Shown: positions 27,701-40,114, counted from the stretch's first letter. The stretch is 64,000 nt of DNA from Mangifera indica (GCF_011075055.1 NC_058151.1:10000251-10064250), one strand, 5' to 3'. The notes: a model not told the origin generated them from the sequence alone. Translations and numbers: made by a program.

Positions 27701-30106
27701 CACACCTTTTAGAAGTGCTAGTGCAAGGACCTCAAAGAGTAATGAAACCATTATGGAGAACAAGATGAAGACCTGCATGCATGAAGCATATTCTATATTT
27801 ACGAAAGAAAACAGATTCCAAAGAAAAAGAAACTCAAAACAACTAGAAAAACATTGTTTTCTATCTTGTGTTACAATCATTGATGGAGAGGATACTCAAG
27901 GTAAACTATATAGTAACTAATCAAACCATAGAAACCCCAATTACCCTATATGGGATTCTACCACAACTTCATAAAAGCCTAATGAAAGTACAGAAACAGA
28001 ATAGTTATGGAAATAAATGAGCATGACAACTATTAAAGAAGACATGAAAGTACAATTAAACCAACCAAAGGAAAAAAAAAAACAATTAACCATATCTGTG
28101 ACGTTAACACAAACTCCTAGAGCTAATTTTGGAGATGACATAGCCATGTTGGAAAAAGAAAGTATTTTATAACACCCAACAAATAATTCACATAATACCT
28201 GTCAAGATTTCATATTCCATGAAAATATTAACAACAAAGCAGAACCAAATCAGCAGAATGATTGACAAATGTGAATATGGCTATAGGAAGCTGGACAGTT
28301 GAACTACTCAAAACATCAAATAATCACCTTCACAAGCTGCTGAATCCTAAAATCACCTCTCAAAGTGATGCACTCAATCAAAGAAAATTATACGAAGTAA
28401 CTGAACTATCACACCATGTAAAACAATTAACATGATAAAAAAACATATCAGTTGTACACACATTGGACCTCTTTAAATACTTTGATCCATTTCAAACAAT
28501 TTACTTTTTTCACTAGGCACATTTCTACTACTAAAAAAATAAGCTCTCCAATATCTGGCCAGTCAAATAAAAAGAACCAAGCCAAATTCTTCTTCATTTC
28601 AAGAACAGTTTGTCCTAGTAAACAGTAAAAGTCAGCAGCTCCTTTGCAGACATTCCCAAGTTAATTAATGTTTGCTTGAAACTAAACTTTCACTTGATAA
28701 TTTTCTGTTTTCTTTCAACCTTTCAACACTACAATCAGTATTCTTCTGATTATACAGCATACAAGCAGAACCTATATTATTAAGCCCAACTACTCAATAA
28801 TTAGATATACTTCCCTCTATTATAATTATATAATATGAATAATAAGTTAATCGTCCCCACTGGATGCACAAGATAGCAGTGATTACTTTCTAGAATACAC
28901 AGTAAACTAAGATATGATGGGGAATTGTGTCAGCTTGCTAATCTGAATAGGCTGGGTCTCTTGTGGATGCACAAGAACTCCTGGGTCAAAATTTTATTCA
29001 GACTGGGTTCTGTCATCAGAGATGTTGGGTAGGAAATAAAAAGGAAAGATATGATACATAAATCACGAGTGGTTTAAAAAGGATGATCACTCACTGAGTA
29101 CTTATTAGAACCTATCTGTCTCTCAAACACCCTGAAGTAGTACAGCAAATACAGCCCAAACATCAGTTCTGGTGCAGATGAAAAGGCAAAGCCAGACACT
29201 ATCAACTTCCATAGGCGAAAATTCTTGAAAATGTCCTGCCATTAAATATAATAGAACTGATTAGAAAAATCTCATAGAGAATGAGTAGGTAAAAACATAG
29301 AATTGCAGTAAGGCACTATAACTGAAGTAGGGGAAGTTACTAAATGGTTTTCCCCACAATAAATACCAAAAAACTGATTGTCTAAAGGACATCTAAAGTT
29401 TACTAATTTGTGCTATATCAATTAAGATAATATTCACATCACAGTTTATGGTAGTGTGAAAATCCAAATTTCATGTAAGTTCTCTCACCCATTGTTATGA
29501 TACTATCCATGACAATGCTTGATTCATGCATATTCGAGAAACTATCTAATTAAAAAATTTTCAACCTCTTTCCGTCAAAAGAAATATTTTAGAACTCCAT
29601 TTATGTCTAAAATCCTAAATCCTTGCCTTCAAATATCTATATTTCCCCTGATTTCAAAACTATCCCACATCGAAATTTAACTTCCGAAGAACATCCATGG
29701 AAAATATTTCTACAGAGCTAAAACAACCCTAGATCAACATAACTGATAAAAAAAAACACGATTTTGATCATAATTCAAGCCATCAATTTCCAAGTTAAAA
29801 AAACAGTTCAAATTGAACATAAAAATTAACAACAAATCAGCTAAAAAAGAGCACCAAACAAACAGAGGTACCTCATACGACAAACCAAGCTTGTTAAAAC
29901 GGCCTTGGATCCCAAAGAAAACGGTGAAAATCGCACTAGCGATGACAAATGTTCTGGTGACTGGAGCATTACCTACAAAAGAAAAATCAATTTCATTAAT
30001 CAATACATACATACAAACATCCATTTTTTATTGGAAATATAAATAAATCGATCAAAGAAACACATTATCGGTACGTACTAAAACCAGAGGGACCGCCGTT
30101 TATCAT
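21712..30106 (-). CDS. UBAC2: UBAC2-like protein: rhomboid-like membrane domain plus C-terminal UBA domain
   Basis: Eight exons on the minus strand give 293 residues in frame: 30106-30079, 29972-29872, 29235-29095, 27772-27706, 24136-23985, 23886-23785, 23077-22955 and 21879-21712. Several hydrophobic stretches (about 15-31, 50-80, 91-112, 120-140 and 164-185) form a rhomboid-type membrane domain without an evident Ser-His catalytic pair. The last exon carries a UBA domain (about 252-290) with the MGFD loop that binds ubiquitin. The family is an ER protein linked to ERAD; Arabidopsis UBAC2a/b (At2g41160, At3g56740) are, as I recall, the orthologues. The last intron uses a GC-AG donor (GAG|GCAAGT). 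The 27050-27549 gap and its flanking duplication sit between exons 4 and 5; exon 4 also exists as a second identical copy at 24858-24792. I use the right-hand copy because its exons are intact. Confidence 0.92.
24636..27049 (-). repeat. Left copy of a 2.4-kb duplication inside the UBAC2-like gene (probable false duplication)
   Basis: This block matches 27550-29949 almost base for base from TTGCCAAAGGCC to ATCGCACTAGCGATGACAAA, with scattered indels, mostly in homopolymers, and a few substitutions. It holds copies of exon 4 (24792-24858, intact), exon 3 (26181-26322, 142 instead of 141 bp, hence frameshifted) and part of exon 2 (26972-27049, with two lost C's and one extra A). It stops exactly at the N gap. 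The pattern fits the end of a lower-quality contig that overlaps the next contig. Confidence 0.9.
27050..27549. other. Assembly gap of exactly 500 Ns
   Basis: The run is exactly 500 Ns, a conventional placeholder or rounded estimate rather than a measured length. The sequence just left of it (position 27049) corresponds to 29949, and the sequence just right of it (27550) corresponds to 24636, so the flanking contigs overlap by about 2.4 kb instead of being separated. Confidence 0.98.
27550..29949 (-). repeat. Right copy of the 2.4-kb duplication, with intact exons
   Basis: This copy carries exon 4 (27706-27772), exon 3 (29095-29235) and most of exon 2 (29872-29972, which continues past the block). 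All are in frame with correct splice sites and translate to the expected family sequence. It runs without a break into exon 1 and the promoter at 30106, so it is the copy to use for the gene model. Confidence 0.9.
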
Positions 30107-30835
30107 TTTTTTTGTTTTCTTATCAGAGACGGAGAAACCAACCACTAAACACAGCAATCCGATTCTCGATTGCCTTTCTTTGTTTCTAATCAATGAATTC
30201 AGTGTGTTTTTGTAATGTTAATCGACTCTTTTCCCACCTTTTTTTCTTCTTTTTTGCGTTCTTTTATTTTTCTTATTTGACTTCTGCGTTTTGACTACAA
30301 CAATATGTGCCGTCCCCATTTATTGGCCTAACGGCGTTTTAAGGCCTGAAGATCGTCTCAACGACGTTACGTGCCAAGTCTAATTTAACGGTGGATTTCA
30401 GTCCAACCGAACTTAAACAATAATTAATTTAAATTTAAAATACTTAATTTGAGCTTAAGTTTACCGTTCTTGAACTAACAAATAATAACACAAAAAAAAG
30501 GAATCAATAATATTAGAGGAAAATAATTGTAGGAGAATAAAAAAAAATCAACAAATAATAAGAAAAAATATTATCGGATACCAATCACCAATCAAGCTTA
30601 ATGAACTAAAATTGTTTTAGTTCGAATTTAACTTGTTAAAATCAAACAAAAACCAAACTTAAATTACTTTTACATAAATTTACTTTTAGCGTAAACACAA
30701 TTCAAAACAAGTAACATCTTACATTATATTGTTGATTTACCATCAAAGAAATTTAATTTCTTAATCAAATCTATGGGTAATTGTATTAATTGAACTATTA
30801 TTTACTATGAATAATTATATATTATAAATTTTCGA
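30107..30835. other. Upstream region of the UBAC2-like gene
   Basis: The first 250-300 bp upstream of the ATG is pyrimidine-rich on the gene strand and probably contains the 5' UTR and core promoter, including a GC-richer patch around 30310-30400. Beyond that the sequence is plain AT-rich spacer. Confidence 0.4.
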
Positions 30836-31547
30836 GGTCAAATGACTATTTCCCACCCAATGTTTGATGACAAGACAGATTTTTATCTAATAAGTTTGAA
30901 AAAATGAATTTCTCACTTATTTGTGAAAATTAACTGTTGATTTTAATAATTAAAAAGTATTTATGTTAATTTTTTGTAAATATTACAATAGTTTGCATTT
31001 AAGGGTATCAATGTTATTTTTTAAAAAATTTACTAAAGATTAATATGTATTTTTCTTATTTTATTTAGAAAATAATCATATCCACTTATATATTTTGAAA
31101 ATATAATATATTTTCAATAGTTTATAATATAACATTTACATCTCTTATTTTTTGTGTATTTTGAAGGTATAACTATCATTTTGAAACCACTGAAGACATA
31201 TTGAAATTTTAAAAATTTCAATACATCTCCAATTTTTTTTTAAATTCAAAACCCCCCTTAAAATTTCATTAATACCCCTAATATTTTCAAAAATGATAAT
31301 TTATCCCTAAACACGTAATTATACATCATTGACATCTCTATTTATATTAATAATTTTATTATTATTTTAATTGAAATTAATATAAATTAGGTATAAAATT
31401 ATTTAATAAAATTTTGATAATAAAGTGTTATTTAGTTTGAGTAGTATTTTTTAGTAATTTTATAAAAAAGTTTAAAAAATATATTAGAAATTTTATTGAT
31501 GGGTGAAAAATTAGTTCAAACATTAGGTGGGAACTAGTCATTTGTCA
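30836..31547. mobile_element. Mutator-like non-autonomous TIR element, copy B
   Basis: The left end is GGTCAAATGACTATTTCCCA. The right end, reverse-complemented, is TGACAAATGACTAGTTCCCA, and both continue with CACC(C/T)AATGTTTGA. I saw no clear target duplication. The interior, about 31085-31340, resembles 49480-49720 (shared TAATATAACATTTACA and GGTGTAACTAT-type strings), so it is either a nested insertion or a captured repeat. No coding capacity is visible. Confidence 0.6.
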
Positions 31548-32142
31548 TAGGTGTTTAAAATTGGTTACCCGAATCAATTCATTTTTCAAATTAAATAAAT
31601 AATAAAAATTATTTTATGTTAAACATTTAATATATCACAACACAAAATTTAAATTGCATTAAATAAAAAACATGTTTACCACTTGCATGCTTGTAGGTTA
31701 CATCAACCAACACAATTGATCTCTATTTTTCAGTTCTTTTAATTCATTATTTTCATTATCCAACTATTCCAACCCTTAAACTAAAATCTAATGACTCTTG
31801 CATAAGTTGGTTCTCCCAACTAACTATCTTGCCTCTTCACCCAAGTGGCATTAATCCAATATGATTTGACAAAGATAGATGAATTGCCAGTAGAAGACAT
31901 GAAAAACATGGGTCTATATCACATTATAACTATTTTCCCTCTAAAGCAAATATGTGAAGAGTGAACATGTGAAATAAGACACTAGTTTGATTTTGATAGC
32001 AAGCTCAATATTCTTCTATTCTTCTTTTTTTTTTTTTTTTGTCTCCTATCACCTTATTGCTTTATGCAGATGAATCATGTCAGTATGCACATGCTTGTTT
32101 TAATGCTCACATTTGTGAAAATTTAAGGTTAGATTGTAATTA

Positions 32143-32266
32143 TTTAGGTAATGAAATACCTTTAAATATATAATCAGATACATAAATGATTATGAGTATT
32201 AATTTTTTAATCACGTAATAATAGATTATTTATATATGAAAAAAATATGTATATATAGTTTTATTA
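32143..32266 (+). mobile_element. Possible degenerate MITE copy
   Basis: A short AT-rich stretch that ends GTATATATAGTTTTATTA and has a TTTTTTAATCACGTAATAA core similar to the MITE family described at 8799-8969. The left end is poorly defined and no target duplication is clear. Confidence 0.3.
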
Positions 32267-32794
32267 TCATTTATATTTGATCGGATATATCATGAAGCCC
32301 ACAGAGTTTATTTGGGCTAACTTTATGGCCTTTCATCTTTGAAGCCCGGCTCTTAATACTGTATCCAAATGAGCGAGGCTCCACTGGGTATAGTCTAGCC
32401 TTGTGCTAGATGAAAGTTTTCAAGTCATCAAACATTCGATATTACAGAAAGAGCTGGAGAAATTCAAACCAAATGGTAAAACAAAAACAATCAATCACAG
32501 ACAGTTGCACCTCACAGGAAAATATACTTTAAACCAAATACAGAGAATTCTTTTCTCGCTAGAAATTAGCTACAGAAAAAATAGCTTGGCAATGAGTATC
32601 AATGGAGATTTCATATTTTGGTACAGCAGGCACAAAGTTACATCCTTTCAAGGCTCTGTGTGAAGAGCAAAATTGATCAAGTTTAGCCTACTCTATGTCT
32701 TATATTCTGTGATCAGTCCCTTCCAATTCTCAGTTCAAAAGGAAAAAAAGAAGAGAGTGCTTATGTACACTCAAAATGACAATTTCATCACATT

Positions 32795-34564
32795 CTAGTC
32801 CAAGGTGCGGGCAGGCCAGAGGCTCTTCCACATTGCTCTCTCTTCTTCCTTGTAAAGCTTTCTGATTCCTCCATAAAACCCATCACCTTCATTCCCTACT
32901 TCACGATGCTCTTTCCTGTTTATCATTGTTTGTCGCCATTGCGAGCCTGCAGGATACTGGTTGAACTCCAAAGCCACCATATCTGCCGTCAAACACACCA
33001 AAGTCAGATTCCCAACTAATGAAAATTTAATCTCAGTTTACTGCAGCAAAACCTCATAATATTGAATTAGGAAAATGCTAATCACAGCCAATTTACTTAC
33101 CACTGTAGTGGCAATGGCAGTGATTTTCATTTCTGTCACATGATTCCAAGTGACCAATAACACCATACCACCAACCTGCAAGAGATTAAGCTCAAACTGT
33201 AAATGATTGCTGCTTCACAATCAATTTTGGAGATAAAAATGTGGTGTTTAATACTAATTTTACAGTTAAGCAGAGATAAGAAATGCACCATAAGGGAATT
33301 CTTTGTTGCTTCTCCATTGGATCTCGATATGATCACCAGGTTTCAAGTCATCTAAACAATCTGAGATGTGAAGAACATTTGAAGGAGTATCAGTTGGTGG
33401 AGCTCTAATCCTATCCCATGATATATTTTCCTCAACTGTCCTACTCCGAAGGTTTGAGTACCTGGAAAGTAAAATCCATTTCAAGTTCAGTAGAATGCGC
33501 TGCTTTGCATCAGAGCTTTAAAAGCATATATGCTAAGTAATTTCCAACATCAATGTCCTCCCCTGCTGCTAAACTTGAATTCCCTTTTCAGAAACCTGTA
33601 GTTAAATTAAATAAAACTAGAAGAAAGTTGATCAAAGAAGGCACCTCTTTTTTTATTTACCTTGCTCGAAAAGTGTTTGTTCTGGAATCATAGCTTAGCT
33701 GAGCATCATAACAAGACAGCATAAACCCAGCATGTCCATTCTGCCACCAAACACAGAATTTCATTGAATTGTTGAGTGACAAGTACAAAATACAAAATAC
33801 AAAATACAAAATACAATGTTTATCTGTAAATACAGAACAAACAAGAACAACTTTTTCAGTGTTGAAATTAACTAAACGCCAAGTTGCAATTACAGATTTA
33901 CCTCACGATTATAGACCTGTGCAGGGAACCAAAATTTGCCACTCTCAAGAGAGACATACCAAGTCATGATTGAATCAACAGGCGGTGAACTTCTTGGCTC
34001 ACTATTGTTCTCAATCTTTGCTCTAATCCAATTAAAGGGCAAAAGGTGTAAAGAGAAGTGAAAAAGTCCTTTTGTTTGGTTTGGTTCTTGAGGCTTGCTC
34101 TCTTGTTAGACACTATGTGCCATTGCCATTCTCTATAAGCAGCATCACCAATCAATTTCCCCCATTTCTGCTTCATATGTTTCTCCCACAAATGGTCGCT
34201 TGTACATCTATCCCTCAGAGAACTACAAACTCCAGCCATAATACACAATCCGGATGGTGACAGCTTCTCAAGAATGCATTCCAAAGTTAACTCAGGCAAA
34301 TCCAAGAGAGAAAGTTTCTCTTCTGGAACAATTTCTGGTTTTGAAGAACCAAGATTCATCTTTTTCAATGGCATGATTTTTAAAACTTGATGAAAACCAA
34401 TAGCAAGCTGACCCTTTTGGAGCCATGATACTAAAAAGCTAGATAATCCCTTCCAAAACCAAGGTGACAACAATCCCCTGACACTGATCATTGGAGGGTA
34501 AGGCTTGAAAGACAAGGACTTTGATAGCAGTATGAAAAAAACAAGAAATTAAGAAGAAAAGCAT
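32795..34564 (-). CDS. F-box protein (At2g41170/At2g26850-like), with two homopolymer frameshifts
   Basis: A substrate-receptor candidate for SCF ubiquitin ligases. There are five exons on the minus strand: 34564-33902, 33740-33661, 33461-33289, 33175-33101 and 32982-32795. The F-box lies around residues 85-128 (LSLLDLPEL onward), after a hydrophobic N-terminus typical of this subfamily. The long conserved C-terminal domain includes HIEIQWR, WWYGV and GFYGGIRK and ends WPARTLD. Exon 1 reads through only if one base is removed from the A7 run at 34535-34541 and one added to the T4 run at 34070-34073. With both corrections the model is 392 residues and every splice phase closes. Without them the ATG at 34491 gives a protein that lacks the N-terminus and stops at 33964. 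The shifts could be sequencing errors or real lesions. Confidence 0.85.
33783..33815 (+). repeat. (TACAAAA)n minisatellite in intron 1 of the F-box gene
   Basis: Four to five head-to-tail copies of a 7-base unit (TACAAAA) lie in the intron between exons 1 and 2. It is a simple local repeat with no evident function. Confidence 0.8.
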
Positions 34565-34664
34565 TGAAATAAGAGTGAGTTTTCAAATGGGGTGAGTCAG
34601 TTTTAGTAATAAATCAGAGGAAGAAGCAAAGTATAGAAATGAAACAATGGTGTGATGCAATAAA

Positions 34665-34667
<3 letters not shown>

Positions 34668-34698
<31 letters not shown>
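34668..34698. repeat. (AT)n microsatellite in the F-box gene promoter
   Basis: About 15 AT dinucleotides lie roughly 105 bp upstream of the inferred F-box start at 34564, so they fall within the probable promoter or 5' UTR. Confidence 0.9.
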
Positions 34699-34699
<1 letters not shown>

Positions 34700-34702
<3 letters not shown>

Positions 34703-36487
34703 CAAAGGGAACGGATAGTATTATTATTAATATTTTTATATATGATGAATATGACTATGAAAGATCCACCAATGAAGAGAAAAAGAGAGTTGGTTTTGGG
34801 CGAAATCAACGGAGTTGTAAAGTGAACTCAAAGATTAAAAATTGTATTTAATATAAAGATATCTGTGGACTCCTCAACCGACAAAACATTGATTGCTGGT
34901 TAGTTATGATACCACCAAACTGAAATAGAGAACAAGCAAACAAAGCCTTAGCTACTTAAATGCAACATTGAGATTGAGGCACTAGCCACATGCAATGAAT
35001 TCCCACCACTGGGAGAGGAGAGTGGAGGACAGCTGACAGTTGAACATTGAAAGATTTTCAGAGGGGAAAAAAATTGAAGGAATAGAATCTGGAGAAACAC
35101 AGGCTTGTTAGATTTTGCTTTTGCTCAGATTCTATCAGGAGCTGAGCCACATGTTAAAATCTATGAATTACCCAGGAAATAAAAACTATAGAATTGCATA
35201 TGTTTGACGAGGATGACGATGAACTTGAAGTGGGTCCTTCAGAAAATTATAAAAAAATGCTAATTCACAACTCACAAGGAAAGACTAGTATCTGAAAGAT
35301 GGAGTTTTGGGAAAGTGAAAAGAAGACAATTAAAGGCAAAAACTTTATGGCTGATTGGTAATGTGATTTGTCATAAGGCGTCACCAATCCTTTGCCTAAC
35401 TTCTACCAAACTTTCAACTCAACTCAAAACTTCCACCACATACATCACAAGCCATAGAAATTGGAAAACAAATCACGTCCCAACAAGGGAATTATGAAGA
35501 TGATGTTGATGTTTATATATATTTGGTGCTGGCAGTAAGATAACATTATTGGTCGATAAAAAAGAGAGGAGTCCTCCACCTTTGCCTTGCTATATTTTCA
35601 TGATGCTTCCAATGCTCTCCTTTCTTGTTCTACACTCCTGCAAATATGGGGCTTTCTTTTCCTATTATTTATTGACTATTCTTTTTGTCATTATCTAATT
35701 TTGTACATGTTTAACTTAAAAGATGCCATGTTATGCTTGTGATCTTCTTGACCTAATTAATTGCTTATCATGCTTCTGGGTTCATGAATTGGGTGATCTA
35801 GGTGGCGAATTGGTCAAACGTTGGCAATAAATATGACTCAAACTTTCTATTTTTAATTACACCAGAGAAACATGTTTACATATCACATGAATTCTTACAA
35901 CATACACGATAAAATCAATTGGACCTATCACTTAGAAAAATAACTTTGGATTATAGTTGATGTAGCTGATTTCCTCACAGTTTGCATCGTCATCCCTAAC
36001 CTATTATCATCAATTGTTGCAAGTTCTAGTAACGCTGCTTAGCTATTTAGGTTTCTCAAGAAAGCTTGCTTTATAAACCAAAGTTTTTTTCTATTCAACT
36101 TCATGCTTTCTCAAAAGTTTGAAAAAGAATTCAAAAAAATAACATTGTCACTCAGGTTGTTGAAGCTCCATTATAGATAAAGTTGTTATTTCCATCGGTA
36201 AAAAAGTAACCCATAGATATATAAACCAGAGTAAAGTTGAAAAACTTTTAAAATATTCTTTTAAGTTTCAATCTTATAAGATTTACTAATTATCTTTAGA
36301 TAATTGTACTCATCAATAAGGGTGATAGTCATTTTTAAATTATATCTTATAGCTTTCTAATGTTGTTATAACCACATGAGAGAAATGCCACTTATTGAGC
36401 TCAGGGTATTTATATTGTCTCTTTTTAAACTTTAGGGGCATTTGTTTAAGAGTAATAAAAAATTATTCTAATAATCTATTTTTTATT
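34700..36487. other. Intergenic spacer upstream of the F-box gene
   Basis: I recognise no gene. Composition is moderately AT-rich and the few open frames lack codon-like character or homology. No transposon end is evident before the element at 36488. Confidence 0.5.
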
Positions 36488-37224
36488 AGGTTAAAGGACT
36501 ATCTTCCACCCAAGTTTTAGTGAAAAGACAAATATATACTCATAACAGTTGATAAACTCAAATATCTATCCAAAGTTTAGTCTATTGCTATTCACTCAAG
36601 AATCTTCTGTTAAAGTTACGAGTAAAATTGTCATTTTATCAATAATATTAATATAATTAAAATTATATCTTATTTCCCCTCATTGGTTTGGAAAATTAAC
36701 AATTTTCCCTAGGATTAAAATTTGAAAATTTCACTTTTTGCCCAGGGGTTTGATATCCCAAAATCCAACCACTTCCTTGATGAACGGTGGTCCTCTCCTG
36801 AAATTCAGTCAAAACCTTTGTTTAGACACTGAAGGCATCATTGAAGGACAACGCTTCGTTGTCTAGCGAAAGATGATGTTTTGTCATCCCTAGGTTTAGG
36901 GTGAAGTTTTTGGTGGCCAAGTTTAGGTTGGAAACCGACAGTCATTGGTGGCCAGAGAGGTAAAAAAAAAACCTAGAATTTGGACGGGTGGGGAAGTCAC
37001 TTTTCAAAGTTAAGGCTTGGGTGAAATGTTAATTTTCAAAATTTGGGGAAAATTGAAATAAAATTATATATTTTTTAGTATTATTGTTAAAATAAAGTTT
37101 TACCCTTATATTTAATAATAATTTTAATATAAATTTAGGCATGAGTGAGTATTTGAGTTTTAAACTGTCGTGAATATGCTTTTGAGATTGGGTTAAAACT
37201 TGAGTGAGAAATAATCCTTTGACT
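36488..37224. mobile_element. Mutator-like non-autonomous TIR element, copy C
   Basis: The left end is AGGTTAAAGGACTATCTTCC. The right end, reverse-complemented, is AGTCAAAGGATTATTTCTCA, and both continue with CAAGTTTTA. The flanks TTTTTTATT (36479-36487) and ATTTTTATT (37225-37233) match at 8 of 9 positions, consistent with a 9-bp target duplication. The centre (about 36770-36960) is GC-richer and shows GTGGCCAAG / GTGGCCAGAG-like strings, but there is no transposase. Confidence 0.65.
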
Positions 37225-37570
37225 ATTTTTATTTTTAACATTATCTTGTTTAGTTTGTCAGTAATAAAATATTCTGATAATTTGTTATTACTAATGATAA
37301 TGTAACAAGTAATATAAAAAGTAATCTTATTATCAACTCTACCTTAAATATTAAAAATTATCAAATAAATTTTATCAAATATAGTAATAATTTATACCTA
37401 ATAATCTTTTAGGTAATTTATCTTTAAAGTAATTTTCAATTTTTTGTAATAAAACATTACTCAAACCAAATACATTCTAAGTTAATTATATTCTTTCTTT
37501 TCATAATTTTTATTTCCTTAATTTTAATTAATGTAAAAAGATAACAATAAAAACTTAATACCAAATTGAT

Positions 37571-37738
37571 GAGTAGTGATATGTGCACAAACAATGTGCA
37601 TAACTTTGTGTACAAACAATGACTTGTCATCATGTGATTGGATAATTTTAAATTAGAGATAAAACAACACTTAATTATACAGTGACATATCATTGCTTAT
37701 ACACAAAATTGTACATATAATTTTATTATAAATTGATA
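37571..37738 (+). mobile_element. MITE copy with 9-bp TSD
   Basis: It begins GAGTAGTGATATGTGCACAA and ends TACATATAATTTTATTA. The core TCATCATGTGATTGGATAAT and AATTAGAGATAAAAC matches the other copies. The flanks CAAATTGAT (37562-37570) and TAAATTGAT (37739-37747) match at 8 of 9 positions. Confidence 0.8.
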
Positions 37739-37763
37739 TTGTTGTTGACCATGAAAACCTATT

Positions 37764-37764
37764 G

Positions 37765-37796
<32 letters not shown>

Positions 37797-37835
37797 TATA
37801 TATAATATATATATATATATAATATATATATATAA
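37764..37835. repeat. Interrupted (AT)n microsatellite
   Basis: Roughly 70 bp of AT dinucleotides broken by a few AA steps, starting 26 bp after the end of the preceding MITE. Confidence 0.9.
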
Positions 37836-38560
37836 TGAGGGACCTCACCTAAGTCGGATCATTTTTTTGAGAGAAATCAACCACACCAAATAGGTTAAAC
37901 CCAAGATCTAATGTCCAATCCCAAAACTGTTAAACTAAGTCGAAATTTTAATCTTGAAATATCATAAAAAAATTTAAACTCATATTCTCTTATAAAAAGA
38001 GCCTCCATGTTGAATTGATATTTTAAGCTCTTATTTATTTGTTAATTTAATGGTTGTTGATGTTCTATTTCCCTAGCAAACAAATGGACATTAATTTGAG
38101 CATTTACTTAAGTTGCCTATTAAATGCTCCAACTTTTGAATATGATTTCACATCTATCTCTTTAATGCATGAACTCAATTGTAATTTTCTAATAATAATA
38201 TTATTATTATTATTTAAGATTCGTTGACTGTTTTCTCCTTACACTTGTTTTTAGGGTTCATTACTTCATTCCATCCACTCCTAAGATGTGGTTAAATCTC
38301 AACTTTTGGTATCTCACTGATTTTTTTGTAAACTATTAAATACCCTTATTAAGACAATTTTATATTTTTATGGGAGGGTTTTCAACAGAGTTGTTAATAT
38401 TTTCAAGAGTTTTTTTCTTAATAATTTTATAAATGTTTTTGATAATTTTGTGTTTAGTTAATATTTTGCCACAAAATTGTGAAATGCTTGAAACTTTACA
38501 ATCTCTCCCATAATAATGAAATTAGTAGCGAACCTAAAAAGAGTCAAAAATTGTCAATTG

Positions 38561-38584
38561 CCCCCCCCCCCCCCCCCCCCCCCC
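38561..38584. repeat. 24-base homopolymer of C
   Basis: An unbroken run of 24 C (24 G on the minus strand) lies in otherwise AT-rich intergenic DNA. A run this long could form an i-motif or G-quadruplex and is often mis-sized in sequencing. Confidence 0.95.
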
Positions 38585-40114
38585 TTTTAAATTTAAAAAA
38601 TTATTGATTTTATATATATAAAATATCAATATAACTTCTAAAATTTTATATTAACTTTTATAGATTTCATTATTTCTATTAACTTTTTATGTTTTATTTT
38701 TATTTAATCTTTAACTTCTCTAAATTTTATCCTTAGGTGTGTTACTAAATGAAATGAACCATTTCCTTTATCAATAAGAAAATTGAGAAATTAAATGTAA
38801 TTATATTTAAAATAACAATTCAAATCCAAAATTTCTTGGTTTTTCTTTGCCAAATAGATTAAATATACATGATCCACACTCATGATTTAGAAGAAAGTTG
38901 AAAAGGACTTGGAAACTAATGGATGAAGACTAGTGATAGATCTCCCCAATTACAAATATAATATAATGTCCAAGTTGGTATATAAGAGAATATGGATGTG
39001 ATGTAATTACTATAATGTTAGAATATTATGGTGGGTGGTAAGGACTCTCTAAATGGAATCATAATCAAAGAAAAATAACTTTGATTTGATTTGTGATGCT
39101 TCAAATCTTTGATTCACTAGTGTGGTGTGGTAAGCAAAAGAACAAACTCCATTAAATTTGGACCACCATTTCATTCATATATATAGGAAAGGAACCTACT
39201 ATTACAAAGCTCAAGATTGGTGTGATGTCAACATTATTACCAAATGGAATCCACAAAAGAAAAGAGAAGAAACCCAAATTCAAGGGTTTGCTTTTTAAGA
39301 CAATTAAGTGGAGATTAAGAATCAAAATCAAATTAAAATAAGTTAAATTATTGTGTAAAGTTGAGACTATTAACAAAGCAAACAATTAGGTTTAGGTTTT
39401 AGAAAGACATATGGGTTTCAGAATCACATTGTGATTAGATTCCTTTATGTATTTGGATTTGGGGAACATACATTCTCTATATGCCAAAACTTATGCAAAT
39501 CTTTTACTATTTGGCACAAAATCCTTAAAATGATATTGAGAAAAAAGAAAATAAAAGAAAAACCAAGAGTATAGACTTTTTGTTTGCCACTAAAATGGTA
39601 CTATTCATAATTGTGTACTTTGACTAACAGGTTCAGTTTTCAGTAAGCAAATTTAAATTATCAGTATTTCCCATTAAAACTCATGTCTTAAAACTTTTGG
39701 ATATGTTTTTTATAGTCACTTGTTTCAAAAATTTTCAAATTAGGGTGGCTAAGCAAAACCATCAAGATTGAAAATCTATATATTTATATAGATCGCCGAA
39801 TGATTATTTGTTATATGAACTTTGATAAAACGAGGGTTTTTCATAATTTAAATATGAAAAATTTATTTATCTACCCATCATCTGTTCCTTAAAAAAAAAT
39901 TGTTATATGGAATGATTCAGTGTTTTTTGTATACCCACACACCAAAAAGTTTTGGGTTTTATGTCTTCTTCCTCATAAAACATAATATTGTTCACACCTA
40001 AAAAATTGTGAATACTTCGAGATGGAAGTGTGATACAATTTGAAATATGGAACAACTGATGTTTCTATTGATCTCTCTCCAGCCTATTGGCTCCTTATAA
40101 TTTTATTCTTCAAG

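Noticed and set aside
24792..27772. Duplicated exon 4 as a mutually exclusive exon pair of the UBAC2-like gene
   Set aside because: The two exon copies are identical, the whole 2.4-kb surroundings are duplicated and a contig break lies between them; assembly overlap explains it better.
33783..33815. Possible CRISPR-like or other array of short repeats
   Set aside because: Only a 7-base direct repeat without spacers inside an intron of a eukaryotic gene.
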